Shown here: piece after piece, positions 1 through 4,857 of the stretch
Position numbering within the stretch: the first letter of the stretch is position 1
Layout of the letters: every line of letters starts with the position of its first letter
Assembly (NCBI GenBank): GCA_958477465.1
Contig: CAUEFX010000081.1
Coordinates: 1-14,735 of the forward strand
Length of the DNA stretch: 14,735 nucleotides
Direction of reading: 5' to 3'
DNA from: an uncultured Bacteroides sp.
Lineage (GTDB): Bacteria; Bacteroidota; Bacteroidia; Bacteroidales; Bacteroidaceae
Notes under the pieces: model-generated
What the model saw: only the letters and a program-made list of their open reading frames with translations
Told to the model about the DNA's origin: nothing
The model's database searches: none
Program-made: the position numbers and the translations under genes

Positions 1-81
1 AGAAATACGCTGCAAAAATATGTGGAAAATCGGGAACTGCCAAAAAGCACTCAGGAAGTGTTAAAAATCGAAGAGTATTGA
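1..81 (+). CDS. 3' fragment of an unidentified gene
   Basis: Frame 1 is open from the window edge to a TGA at 79-81 and gives 26 charged, helix-prone residues ending in LKIEEY. The codon choice and residue mix look like real coding sequence, but no family is recognisable from so short a tail. It converges on the minus-strand operon that ends at 137. Being on the accessory side of the tRNA, it could belong to the same mobile element. The call rests only on an open frame with a plausible C-terminus. Confidence 0.4.
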   Translation, partial: RNTLQKYVENRELPKSTQEVLKIEEY

Positions 82-94
82 AAATCAAGGCTTT

Positions 95-129
95 ATGGTT
101 AGTTAGTCATAGTAAATCATGGTTAGTTA
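95..129. repeat. 11-bp direct repeat between convergent genes
   Basis: ATGGTTAGTTA occurs at 95-105 and again at 119-129, 24 bp apart, in the short gap between the fragment ending at 81 and the LRR gene ending at 137. AAGGCT also occurs on both outer sides of the pair. The gap is AT-rich and has no clear terminator hairpin. The duplication lies just beyond the abrupt end of the LRR gene and could mark an old rearrangement junction. Confidence 0.5.
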
Positions 130-136
130 TAAGGCT

Positions 137-475
137 CTAAATACAGCGAGAGAAAGCAGATTCTCCAATATTAATTAGCGAATCGGGTAATATAATATGT
201 TCCAAAAATTCACAATTCCTAAAAGCATAGCTTCCTATATTGACAACTGAATCAGGAATAACATAGTTGGCATCAATTTTTTTAGGTGGATAACGTACAA
301 GAGTTTTATAATCTGCCGTGAATAACACTCCGTCTATTGATTTGAAATAATCACTGTCGCACTCAATGCTCTCCAAGCTATCGCAAGATGAGAATACTTT
401 TTCTGAAATATCTTGAACCGTAGTCGATATTTTACATACAGTTAGGCTCTTGTCTATTTTTTCTAATGTCTCCAT
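137..475 (-). CDS. Short BspA-type leucine-rich-repeat protein, probably truncated
   Basis: The 112-aa product has the signature of BspA/LRR_5 repeats. A degenerate first unit with VFSSCDSLESIE (about residues 27-38) is followed by the usual GVLFTADYKTLVRYPP island (49-64). Then come IPDSVVNIGSYAFRNCEFLEHI and a final unit beginning LPDSLINIGESAF. These repeats usually form surface or secreted solenoids in Bacteroides and Treponema. Here there is no signal peptide, and the protein ends at SRCI in the middle of a repeat, so it is either a remnant or a small cytosolic form. It starts 25 bp after the MazG-like gene and is probably the last gene of that operon. The LRR family call is firm; function is unknown. 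Confidence 0.75.
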   Translation of the reverse strand: METLEKIDKSLTVCKISTTVQDISEKVFSSCDSLESIECDSDYFKSIDGVLFTADYKTLVRYPPKKIDANYVIPDSVVNIGSYAFRNCEFLEHIILPDSLINIGESAFSRCI

Positions 476-500
476 ATCTGTAAATCTGTTTTTTATTTCT

Positions 501-908
501 TTATTTACCCTCTTTTAAGAAACTCAAATCGGGTTCATGGTAACGGCTTGATTTCAGTATCTTACCGTCTTCACGATAAATCGGTTTTCCATTTTCGTCC
601 AACTTGCTCATATTGCTTTCATGCACCGCATCGAAGATATGTTCAAACTCATCTTGTAAACCGTGAGAGACGACTGTTCCCAACAAGGTGTAAGCTATAT
701 CGGCTAATTCTTTGGCTACCGCTTGCAGTCGTTCATCCTCTGTATCTCCTGTGATTGCGTATTCTTCTGCATATTCATCAACTTCTTCTTTCATCACACG
801 CATACGAAGTTCATGTAAATCTTGGGGAATACGCAAAGTTGGCTGTTCGTTTATATACAAGCCAAAAGCCCGATGAAATTCTTCTAATTGTTTGAGCTGC
901 TTTTTCAT
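501..908 (-). CDS. MazG / PRA-PH-like nucleoside triphosphate pyrophosphohydrolase
   Basis: This is a 135-aa all-alpha protein of the MazG/phosphoribosyl-ATP pyrophosphatase type. The metal-binding helices are visible: EEVDE (E41, E42, E45), then KELADIAYTLLGTV with E67 and D70, matching the EExxE...ExxD pattern that holds Mg2+. The C-terminal part, SNMSKLDENGKPIYREDGK (98-116) and the SSRYHEPDLSFL tail, is typical of stand-alone phage- and plasmid-borne members. Such enzymes hydrolyse (d)NTPs to NMP and pyrophosphate; the substrate here cannot be read from sequence. Only 3 bp separate its start from the upstream lipoprotein stop, so the two are co-transcribed. All expected catalytic acids are present. 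Confidence 0.85.
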   Translation of the reverse strand: MKKQLKQLEEFHRAFGLYINEQPTLRIPQDLHELRMRVMKEEVDEYAEEYAITGDTEDERLQAVAKELADIAYTLLGTVVSHGLQDEFEHIFDAVHESNMSKLDENGKPIYREDGKILKSSRYHEPDLSFLKEGK

Positions 909-911
909 ACC

Positions 912-2189
912 CTAATTTATTTGTATTATGTTAGTGATAGGATTAGGTGTTGATTCCGTAATTTCCACATTACCGTCTATATCAATCGTTCCAATAACAG
1001 ATTGGCTTGTACTATATTGAAAACCTGCAAAATACAATAAATCAGAACCGTCCATTGTATAAATGGAACGAAAATCAATGCCTTTGCTTGATAAGTCCAA
1101 TTCCTTGATACTGTAGTCCTCTAATACTATAATATCCAATTTATCCACAGATTTCCGTGCATATAAAGCATTTGCTGTAACATAGGTGGAATAATTCTTA
1201 GTGAAGAATCCGTTCAGATTAACAGGGATTTCTGTCAATGTCCTTGTTGCAAGTATATATTCGTATGTGCGTCCATAAAAATTTATCAGCATCGTAGCCC
1301 TGCGTTCGTTCCATTTCACTTGTATATCATTAGGCTGTGGTATTCCCCAATAATCAAGAAGTTCCGTCTCTGCCATAATTTGACTTTGGAGTTCTTGTTT
1401 CTCACTCAACTTGCTAACTACAAGTTTGTAAGAATCATGTTCTCCACTCACAGCCGTGAGATATAAATCCTCGTTGTCGTGAGAAACAAAAGCATTTCCA
1501 TATTCTGTTTGAGGGATAAAATTAGAAATGATAAACTGCTGCGTACCGTACGACGGACGGACATACCTGTAATCGTAGAAGCACACTCCTTTATTATTCA
1601 CAACAAATTGAGCTGGGGATACTGAAGCTCGCGCATACATTTCCAATCTCAAATTTGTAACATCTTGTGTATGGATTTTATACAAAAAAGCCCCAACGGA
1701 ATTATCTGTAGCATAAATATTTCCCTTATTGTCTGTAATGGCATTCTCTCCATTCAACCCTATACCTAAATCATATATAGCTTCCGTTTTTTTATCAATG
1801 AGATAGGAATACCCTCCAGATACGACGCTGTTGTCTGGAAGCAAATTTCCATCTTCGTCAAATGAAGGTTTATAATTTATGGGGTTACCTGTATTTATCA
1901 TGAGATACTTTTTATTAATATCCCATATTGAAAATGAACCGCTTATTCTAACCGTATCACCCTTATTGTCAATCCATGATAATTCCATATCTCTACCGTC
2001 TTTCTTAATCTGTCGATATTGGGCAGCAGAAGAACGGGTGTTAGTTCCACTTGTATAGATATACTTTGCATCTTTGATATTCAACCCCACAATATCACCG
2101 TGTTGGGTCGGTTGGGGCAGTTCATCATCATTACTGCAAGACACAAGAAAAAAGGCTGTACAGGCAGCCAATAAATACTTCAATTTCAT
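912..2189 (-). CDS. Probable surface-exposed lipoprotein, beta-propeller-like
   Basis: The 425-aa product begins with a clear lipoprotein signal peptide, MKLKYLLAACTAFFLVSC, with the lipidated Cys at 18. SNDDE follows directly, an acidic signal that in Bacteroidetes directs lipoproteins to the outer face of the outer membrane. The rest is beta-rich and low in Cys, with recurring strand-turn units such as AITDNKGNIYAT, FVVNNKGVCFYD and FVSHDNEDLYLTA. These suggest a propeller of blades of about 40-50 residues. No catalytic motif or named family was recognised. The gene sits 4 bp after the DUF1643 stop and 3 bp before the MazG-like start. A surface protein between two predicted cytosolic proteins is an odd operon partner. 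Lipidation and export are confident; the fold is inferred. Confidence 0.8.
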   Translation of the reverse strand: MKLKYLLAACTAFFLVSCSNDDELPQPTQHGDIVGLNIKDAKYIYTSGTNTRSSAAQYRQIKKDGRDMELSWIDNKGDTVRISGSFSIWDINKKYLMINTGNPINYKPSFDEDGNLLPDNSVVSGGYSYLIDKKTEAIYDLGIGLNGENAITDNKGNIYATDNSVGAFLYKIHTQDVTNLRLEMYARASVSPAQFVVNNKGVCFYDYRYVRPSYGTQQFIISNFIPQTEYGNAFVSHDNEDLYLTAVSGEHDSYKLVVSKLSEKQELQSQIMAETELLDYWGIPQPNDIQVKWNERRATMLINFYGRTYEYILATRTLTEIPVNLNGFFTKNYSTYVTANALYARKSVDKLDIIVLEDYSIKELDLSSKGIDFRSIYTMDGSDLLYFAGFQYSTSQSVIGTIDIDGNVEITESTPNPITNIIQIN

Positions 2190-2193
2190 GATA

Positions 2194-2823
2194 TTATTTC
2201 TTAATGTTATTAATAATTCTATCCGATAATTCTTTCAATCCGATTTCATCCAAACTGCTTAATTCAGCTTTTTCCCCTATCAAAAGAGGGTGTTTAGGAT
2301 TCCCTTTCGTAGTAGCTCCGTATGCCTTGAAGTGATAATTCCTACTGAACAGGCTGATAATACCGTCAATATCTTTTTCTTTATTTCCAAACAACAAGTC
2401 ATACAGGTATTTCCTCTTTCCGATAAGATTACCCCAAGCGCACCATACATCTGCTTCTTTTATTTCGGATAACAAGTTCTTTATGGCAGTCAGATTGTTA
2501 CGGTGTATTTCCATATTGGGTTCTATATCCATGTCATCGGGATTGGTTGCACGTTGCGAATACACATTCAGCATATACCATGCTCCATATTCACCGCTTC
2601 TTTTGGCATATTTCTGTACCCTTTTTAGTGTCGGGTCAAGCTGTTCAGGTATTGCCGTACTTGGATTTATACCGATACAGATTAATGCTTTCTTACAGGA
2701 AGTATCAAATTGTTCTCCCAATACATATCTTACCCCTGTAACTTCATAGCCGTTTATTATCTGGCTTTCCTCTGTTTTCTCATACTCATACAGCCATCCT
2801 TTTTCAATAATTTTCTTTCCCAT
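2194..2823 (-). CDS. DUF1643 family protein
   Basis: This 209-aa protein has the conserved blocks of DUF1643 in order: GINPSTA (51-57), LDPTLKR (62-68), NVYSQRATNPDD (86-97), CAWG (128-131) and TKGNPKHPLLI (172-182). The family is widespread in bacteria and phages and, as far as I know, lacks an established function. It has no signal peptide and is presumably cytosolic. It is the first gene of the operon, about 35 nt downstream of a well-formed promoter, and diverges from the XRE gene. The order GINPS, hydrophobic strand ending in WG, then HPL recalls the uracil-DNA glycosylase superfamily (Mug/TDG motif GINPG, later HPS); that is my inference only. The family assignment itself is confident. 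Confidence 0.85.
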   Translation of the reverse strand: MGKKIIEKGWLYEYEKTEESQIINGYEVTGVRYVLGEQFDTSCKKALICIGINPSTAIPEQLDPTLKRVQKYAKRSGEYGAWYMLNVYSQRATNPDDMDIEPNMEIHRNNLTAIKNLLSEIKEADVWCAWGNLIGKRKYLYDLLFGNKEKDIDGIISLFSRNYHFKAYGATTKGNPKHPLLIGEKAELSSLDEIGLKELSDRIINNIKK

Positions 2824-2843
2824 AATCCTTGAATTTTAACCAA

Positions 2844-2864
2844 GTGCTAAGTATTACTAAGCAC
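2844..2864. promoter_or_regulatory. 21-bp operator-like palindrome at the operon start site
   Basis: The left arm GTGCTAAGTA (2844-2853) and right arm TACTAAGCAC (2855-2864) pair at nine of ten positions around a central T at 2854. It abuts the -7 box and covers the predicted transcription start of the minus-strand operon. This is where a repressor would block initiation. The divergent XRE protein is the obvious candidate ligand; that is inferred. Confidence 0.65.
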
Positions 2865-2894
2865 AAAGATAAATCTTTTCTTCAACTTTACAAG
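2864..2894 (-). promoter_or_regulatory. Promoter of the DUF1643-lipoprotein-MazG-LRR operon
   Basis: On the minus strand a -33 box CTTG (2891-2894) is followed after 19 bp by a perfect -7 box TATCTTTG (2864-2871). This matches the Bacteroides consensus TTTG-N19-21-TAnnTTTG. Transcription would start near 2858, leaving a leader of about 35 nt before the DUF1643 start at 2823. Confidence 0.75.
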
Positions 2895-2897
2895 TTG
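2883..2897. promoter_or_regulatory. 15-bp palindrome over the -33 box
   Basis: CAACTT (2883-2888), a 3-bp spacer and AAGTTG (2892-2897) form a perfect inverted repeat that contains the CTTG -33 box of the minus-strand promoter. Its centre is 36 bp from that of the palindrome at 2844-2864. It may be a second regulator site or, given its small size, chance. Confidence 0.4.
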
Positions 2898-2915
2898 TTA
2901 ATCAGAGTTTTTTGC

Positions 2916-3149
2916 ATGAAGTCAAAGGTTGATATATTTGTCATACAGAAAGTTAAGGAGAAGCGTAAGGAGCTTGGCATATCACAGCGTGGTATGGCTG
3001 AAATTCTTGGTTGTTCTCCTAGCTTCATCGGACAGATAGAGAGCGACAAATTCGATATGAAATACAGCGTTCATCAGTTGTATGTCATAGCACAGGAATT
3101 TGAGTGTTCTCCTGCCGATTTCTTTCCTCCTCTTGATACAGACTTGTAA
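2916..3149 (+). CDS. Small XRE-family helix-turn-helix regulator
   Basis: From the ATG at 2916 the product is 77 aa and almost entirely one Cro/C1-type HTH domain. It reads KEKRKELGISQRGMAEILG (about 14-32) followed by CSPSFIGQIESDKFDMKYSVHQLYVIAQEFECSPADFF. The SQRGMAEILGCSPSFIGQIE part is the helix-turn-helix with the usual conserved Q, A and IE positions. The frame stays open back to an ATG at 2829. That start would run through the opposing promoter and both palindromes and add 29 residues without domain features, so 2916 is preferred. It diverges from the DUF1643 operon and is a plausible repressor of it. No clear plus-strand promoter was found; the start is moderately sure, the domain certain. 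Confidence 0.85.
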   Translation: MKSKVDIFVIQKVKEKRKELGISQRGMAEILGCSPSFIGQIESDKFDMKYSVHQLYVIAQEFECSPADFFPPLDTDL

Positions 3150-3230
3150 GTTTGCTGCAAATATCGGATTATGGGTACGACAGTTTAAGTCGGTAATCTT
3201 GCTTTTTTCATTATATTTCTTGATTTATGG

Positions 3231-3262
3231 GCAAAAAATAACCGTTACATTGCTGTAACGGT
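3231..3262 (-). terminator. Intrinsic terminator of the WYL regulator gene
   Basis: ACCGTTAC (3241-3248) and GTAACGGT (3255-3262) form a perfect 8-bp stem with a 6-nt loop. On the minus strand it is followed by a U-rich run (the A-rich tract at 3231-3240 on the plus strand). It lies 11 bp after the WYL gene stop and separates that gene from the convergent XRE gene. Confidence 0.8.
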
Positions 3263-3273
3263 CTCTATATCGG

Positions 3274-4182
3274 TCAATCATCATATTTTGAGAGTAATTG
3301 TATTATCCTTTCCTTAATCTTGTTTCGCAATGAAAGTGGAGACAACACCTCTATGTATTCTCCATAGCTCATTATCTTGTTTTCTAACTCTGGATTTATT
3401 ATGAGATGCAGTGTTATTATATCTCCGTTTATACTTTGTGAGGAGTGTATCGGCAAAGATTGGATATAAGGCAGCATAACGGCAGATACTTTCAGCCTTA
3501 CTTCCTCTATCGGGGCATTGGGATTGTTAGCAGGTTCATACACCAGCCCATATACATTATCAAACTTCTTTGCTTTCTGCTCCAATTCTTCTCTACGTTG
3601 GAATACCTTGTCTGTAATCCGTATTTGTCTGATTCTGTCAAGTCCGAATGTGCGGAACACTCCCATATCCTCACAATAGGCGAACAGATACCACATTCCC
3701 TCAAATTCTTTCAAGAGATAAGGTTCTACGGTATATTGCTTTTGTTCTTCCGTCTGATAGCTAAGATGGTCAATACTGATAACCGTACATTGCTGTACTG
3801 CTTGCAACAATACACCTATATTCTCTACTCCTTTAGCATGCGGATTGGGGCTTATTGACAGATATTTCAGCAGCTTTTGCCTATCCTTGATATTGGATAA
3901 TATCACATCTGAACTTTCAGCTAATCCGAGAAAGTACAGCAGTTTATCCATATCCATGCTACAAGTTTCATCAATATAATAGCCGTTCTTTTTGCTGTCA
4001 TAGATAACCTCTACATCAAAGTTACTCCTAATATCTGCCATATCACGTTGCAATGTCCGCAATGTAACGGCAATGTCGTTCCGCTCCAAGTATTGCAACA
4101 ATACGGATGCACTTGGGTGGTCTCCTCTCATAATCCTACGAATGATAAGATAGTCTCTTCTTATAGTATTTTTATTGTTCAT
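3274..4182 (-). CDS. WYL-domain transcriptional regulator
   Basis: This 302-aa protein starts with a DeoR-like winged HTH (about residues 8-70, with VTLRTLQRDMADIRSNFDVEVIYDSKKNGYYI). It continues with a WYL domain. The name-giving triad is intact in EGMWYLFAYCED (W164, Y165, L166), after a typical YTVEPYLLKEF strand and before GVFRTFGLDRIRQIRI. The remaining 100 residues match the WCX C-terminal extension. WYL proteins are ligand-responsive DNA binders found near phage-defence systems, mobile elements and metabolic genes; the ligand is not known here. It is monocistronic, with its own terminator and a repeat-dense upstream region that may carry its operators. It lies nearest the tRNA on the accessory side. 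Confidence 0.9.
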   Translation of the reverse strand: MNNKNTIRRDYLIIRRIMRGDHPSASVLLQYLERNDIAVTLRTLQRDMADIRSNFDVEVIYDSKKNGYYIDETCSMDMDKLLYFLGLAESSDVILSNIKDRQKLLKYLSISPNPHAKGVENIGVLLQAVQQCTVISIDHLSYQTEEQKQYTVEPYLLKEFEGMWYLFAYCEDMGVFRTFGLDRIRQIRITDKVFQRREELEQKAKKFDNVYGLVYEPANNPNAPIEEVRLKVSAVMLPYIQSLPIHSSQSINGDIITLHLIINPELENKIMSYGEYIEVLSPLSLRNKIKERIIQLLSKYDD

Positions 4183-4207
4183 AGTTGATTGTTTATCAGT
4201 AATATAA

Positions 4208-4259
4208 TATCAAGAATCGTTCCTTGATAACTCAATATGACAAGCCGTCATATCAAGGA
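4208..4259. promoter_or_regulatory. Nested inverted repeats upstream of the WYL gene
   Basis: Three symmetric elements overlap in 52 bp. TATCAAG (4208-4214) pairs with CTTGATA (4223-4229). TCCTTGATA (4221-4229) pairs perfectly with TATCAAGGA (4251-4259). Between these, ATATGAC (4235-4241) pairs with GTCATAT (4247-4253) around AAGCC. They lie 26-77 bp upstream of the WYL start and would suit an autoregulatory operator or a structured leader. Confidence 0.5.
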
Positions 4260-4372
4260 TATGCGATTTCTATATCGGCAAATATACGGAATACTCCACG
4301 ACAATACTCGTCATATCAAAAGAATATTGCAGGCAAATCACTGTAAATACAGGCTTGACAAGTCGTCATATC
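4238..4372. repeat. Three spaced copies of a TGACAAG..CGTCATATC repeat
   Basis: TGACAAGCCGTCATATC at 4238-4254 recurs as TGACAAGTCGTCATATC at 4356-4372, one mismatch in 17 and 118 bp apart. A third, diverged copy at 4299-4317 keeps CGACAA and CGTCATATC with a spacer two bases longer. Spaced same-direction copies next to a tRNA end could be regulator sites or recombinase arm sites. Confidence 0.55.
4279..4286 (-). promoter_or_regulatory. Possible -7 box for the WYL gene
   Basis: The minus strand reads TATATTTG, a perfect TAnnTTTG, about 97 bp before the WYL start codon. No good -33 box lies 19-21 bp upstream. If used, its transcript would begin near 4274 and run through the inverted repeats at 4208-4259. 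The surrounding sequence is AT-rich, so a chance match is possible. Confidence 0.3.
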
Positions 4373-4380
4373 TATATTGT

Positions 4381-4415
4381 GGGCTCTAATTGGTCTCCGA
4401 TTGGTCTCAGAGCCC
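4381..4415. repeat. Inverted repeat enclosing an 11-bp tandem repeat
   Basis: GGGCTCT (4381-4387) and AGAGCCC (4409-4415) are perfect inverted arms. The 21 bases between hold ATTGGTCTC twice (4389-4397 and 4400-4408) with an 11-bp period. GGGCTCT is the same heptamer that recurs twice near 4631-4649. Confidence 0.55.
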
Positions 4416-4464
4416 AATGTGGCTCTTGATATAAGGAAATATATCCCTTTTAGCACACTATCAA

Positions 4465-4559
4465 TGGCACTAATTGGCACTTCTTGGCACTTGCAAACTG
4501 TTACAAGCCCAATCGTAGCAAGGTCTTTCGCAGGCTGAGTGCCAAGTGCCACGAGTGCC
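4465..4559. repeat. TGGCACT cluster: three direct copies facing three inverted copies
   Basis: TGGCACT occurs at 4465, 4475 and 4485 with an exact 10-bp period. Its complement AGTGCC(A) follows at 4538-4544, 4545-4551 and 4554-4559. The inner arms TGGCACTTG (4485-4493) and CAAGTGCCA (4543-4551) match perfectly over 9 bp. A helical-turn period on one side and mirrored copies on the other suggest a cooperative protein-binding array rather than coding sequence. Confidence 0.6.
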
Positions 4560-4625
4560 GTATATTGTAATATCAGGGATATAGGGGCATTATAATAGTA
4601 TCATATAATATCAGAAAGTATCATC

Positions 4626-4649
4626 ATTTTGGGCTCTATTTTGGGCTCT
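4626..4649. repeat. Perfect 12-bp tandem duplication
   Basis: ATTTTGGGCTCT at 4626-4637 is repeated without a gap at 4638-4649, immediately beyond the U-run of the tRNA-Gln terminator. The GGGCTCT core links it to the inverted repeat at 4381-4415. Confidence 0.7.
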
Positions 4650-4650
4650 C

Positions 4651-4696
4651 AAAAAATAAGAAAAGCCCTAAGATATTGTTTCTTAGAGCTTTTCTT
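4651..4696 (-). terminator. Intrinsic terminator downstream of tRNA-Gln
   Basis: AAGAAAAGC (4658-4666) pairs with GCTTTTCTT (4688-4696), and CTAAGA (4668-4673) pairs with TCTTAG (4681-4686). Together they give a 15-bp stem with one internal mismatch and a 7-nt loop. The minus strand continues into a U-run (A tract 4651-4656 on the plus strand). It ends the transcript just after the tRNA. Confidence 0.85.
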
Positions 4697-4706
4697 TGAT
4701 TGGTTG

Positions 4707-4777
4707 TTGGACTACCAAGATTCGAACTTGGACAAACAGAACCAAAACCTGTTGTGCTACCATTACACCATAGTCCA
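4707..4777 (-). tRNA. tRNA-Gln (anticodon UUG)
   Basis: The minus strand folds into a full cloverleaf of 71 nt. The acceptor stem is TGGACTA/TAGTCCA and the D arm is GTG..CAC with AATGGTA in its loop. The anticodon stem is ACAGG/TCTGT with loop TTTTGGT, so the anticodon is TTG at 4743-4745 (plus-strand CAA). The T arm is CCAAG TTCGAAT CTTGG and the discriminator is A. CCA is not encoded directly after the discriminator (the DNA reads CAA, then CCA). It has its own promoter and terminator. Its 3' end faces the accessory region, a common integration target. Confidence 0.97.
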
Positions 4778-4785
4778 AACTTAAA

Positions 4786-4810
4786 CACCGCTTTCTGTTA
4801 AAAAGCGGTG
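4786..4810 (-). other. Hairpin in the tRNA-Gln 5' leader
   Basis: CACCGCTTT (4786-4794) and AAAGCGGTG (4802-4810) form a perfect 9-bp stem with a 7-nt loop. It begins right at the -7 box of the tRNA promoter and ends 8 bp before the mature tRNA. It would sit in the precursor leader, or act as a weak stop for tyrS read-through. Only a short TTTAAG follows on the minus strand, so a terminator role is doubtful. Confidence 0.6.
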
Positions 4811-4842
4811 CAAAGATAGTGTTATGCAACTAAACCTCCAAA
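4811..4842 (-). promoter_or_regulatory. Promoter of tRNA-Gln
   Basis: The minus strand has TTTG (4839-4842), 20 bp, then TATCTTTG (4811-4818): a full match to the Bacteroides -33/-7 consensus. Transcription would begin near 4805, about 28 nt before the mature tRNA 5' end, so the tRNA does not depend on tyrS transcription. Confidence 0.85.
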
Positions 4843-4852
4843 TATTTTGGAG
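4836..4852. terminator. Hairpin just after tyrS
   Basis: CTCCAAA (4836-4842) and TTTGGAG (4846-4852) make a 7-bp stem 5 bp beyond the tyrS stop. On the minus strand only GGTTTAG follows, a poor U-run; the T-run is on the plus-strand side. It may act as a 3'-end stabilising hairpin or weak tyrS terminator. It also contains the -33 box of the tRNA promoter. Confidence 0.45.
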
Positions 4853-4857
4853 CTTTT

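Larger units (their letters stand above)
4183..4650. other. Repeat-dense region without a credible gene, between the WYL gene and tRNA-Gln
   Basis: About 470 bases hold no convincing coding sequence. The only open frame of note (minus strand, 4316-4552) has no recognisable domain and is built from the repeats. The stretch holds several unrelated repeat families: CGTCATATC, GGGCTCT, ATTGGTCTC, TGGCACT, TAATATCAG (4568-4576, 4606-4614) and AGTATCAT (4597-4604, 4617-4624). It starts where the accessory genes end and stops at the terminator of tRNA-Gln. The best reading is the terminal or attachment region of an integrated element, possibly combined with WYL operators. This is inferred from position and architecture only. 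Confidence 0.5.

Noticed and set aside
3150..3240. Terminator for the XRE gene
   Set aside because: Only a 4-bp CGAC/GTCG stem near 3180 with a T-run ten bases later; too weak to claim.
4316..4552. Minus-strand 78-codon frame between the WYL gene and tRNA-Gln
   Set aside because: Its sequence is made of the TGGCACT, GGGCTCT and ATTGGTCTC repeats, its product has no domain and no promoter or ribosome site stands out.
4381..4559. CRISPR array from the spaced short repeats
   Set aside because: Repeat units are 7-9 bp, spacing is irregular, orientation is mixed and no cas gene is present.
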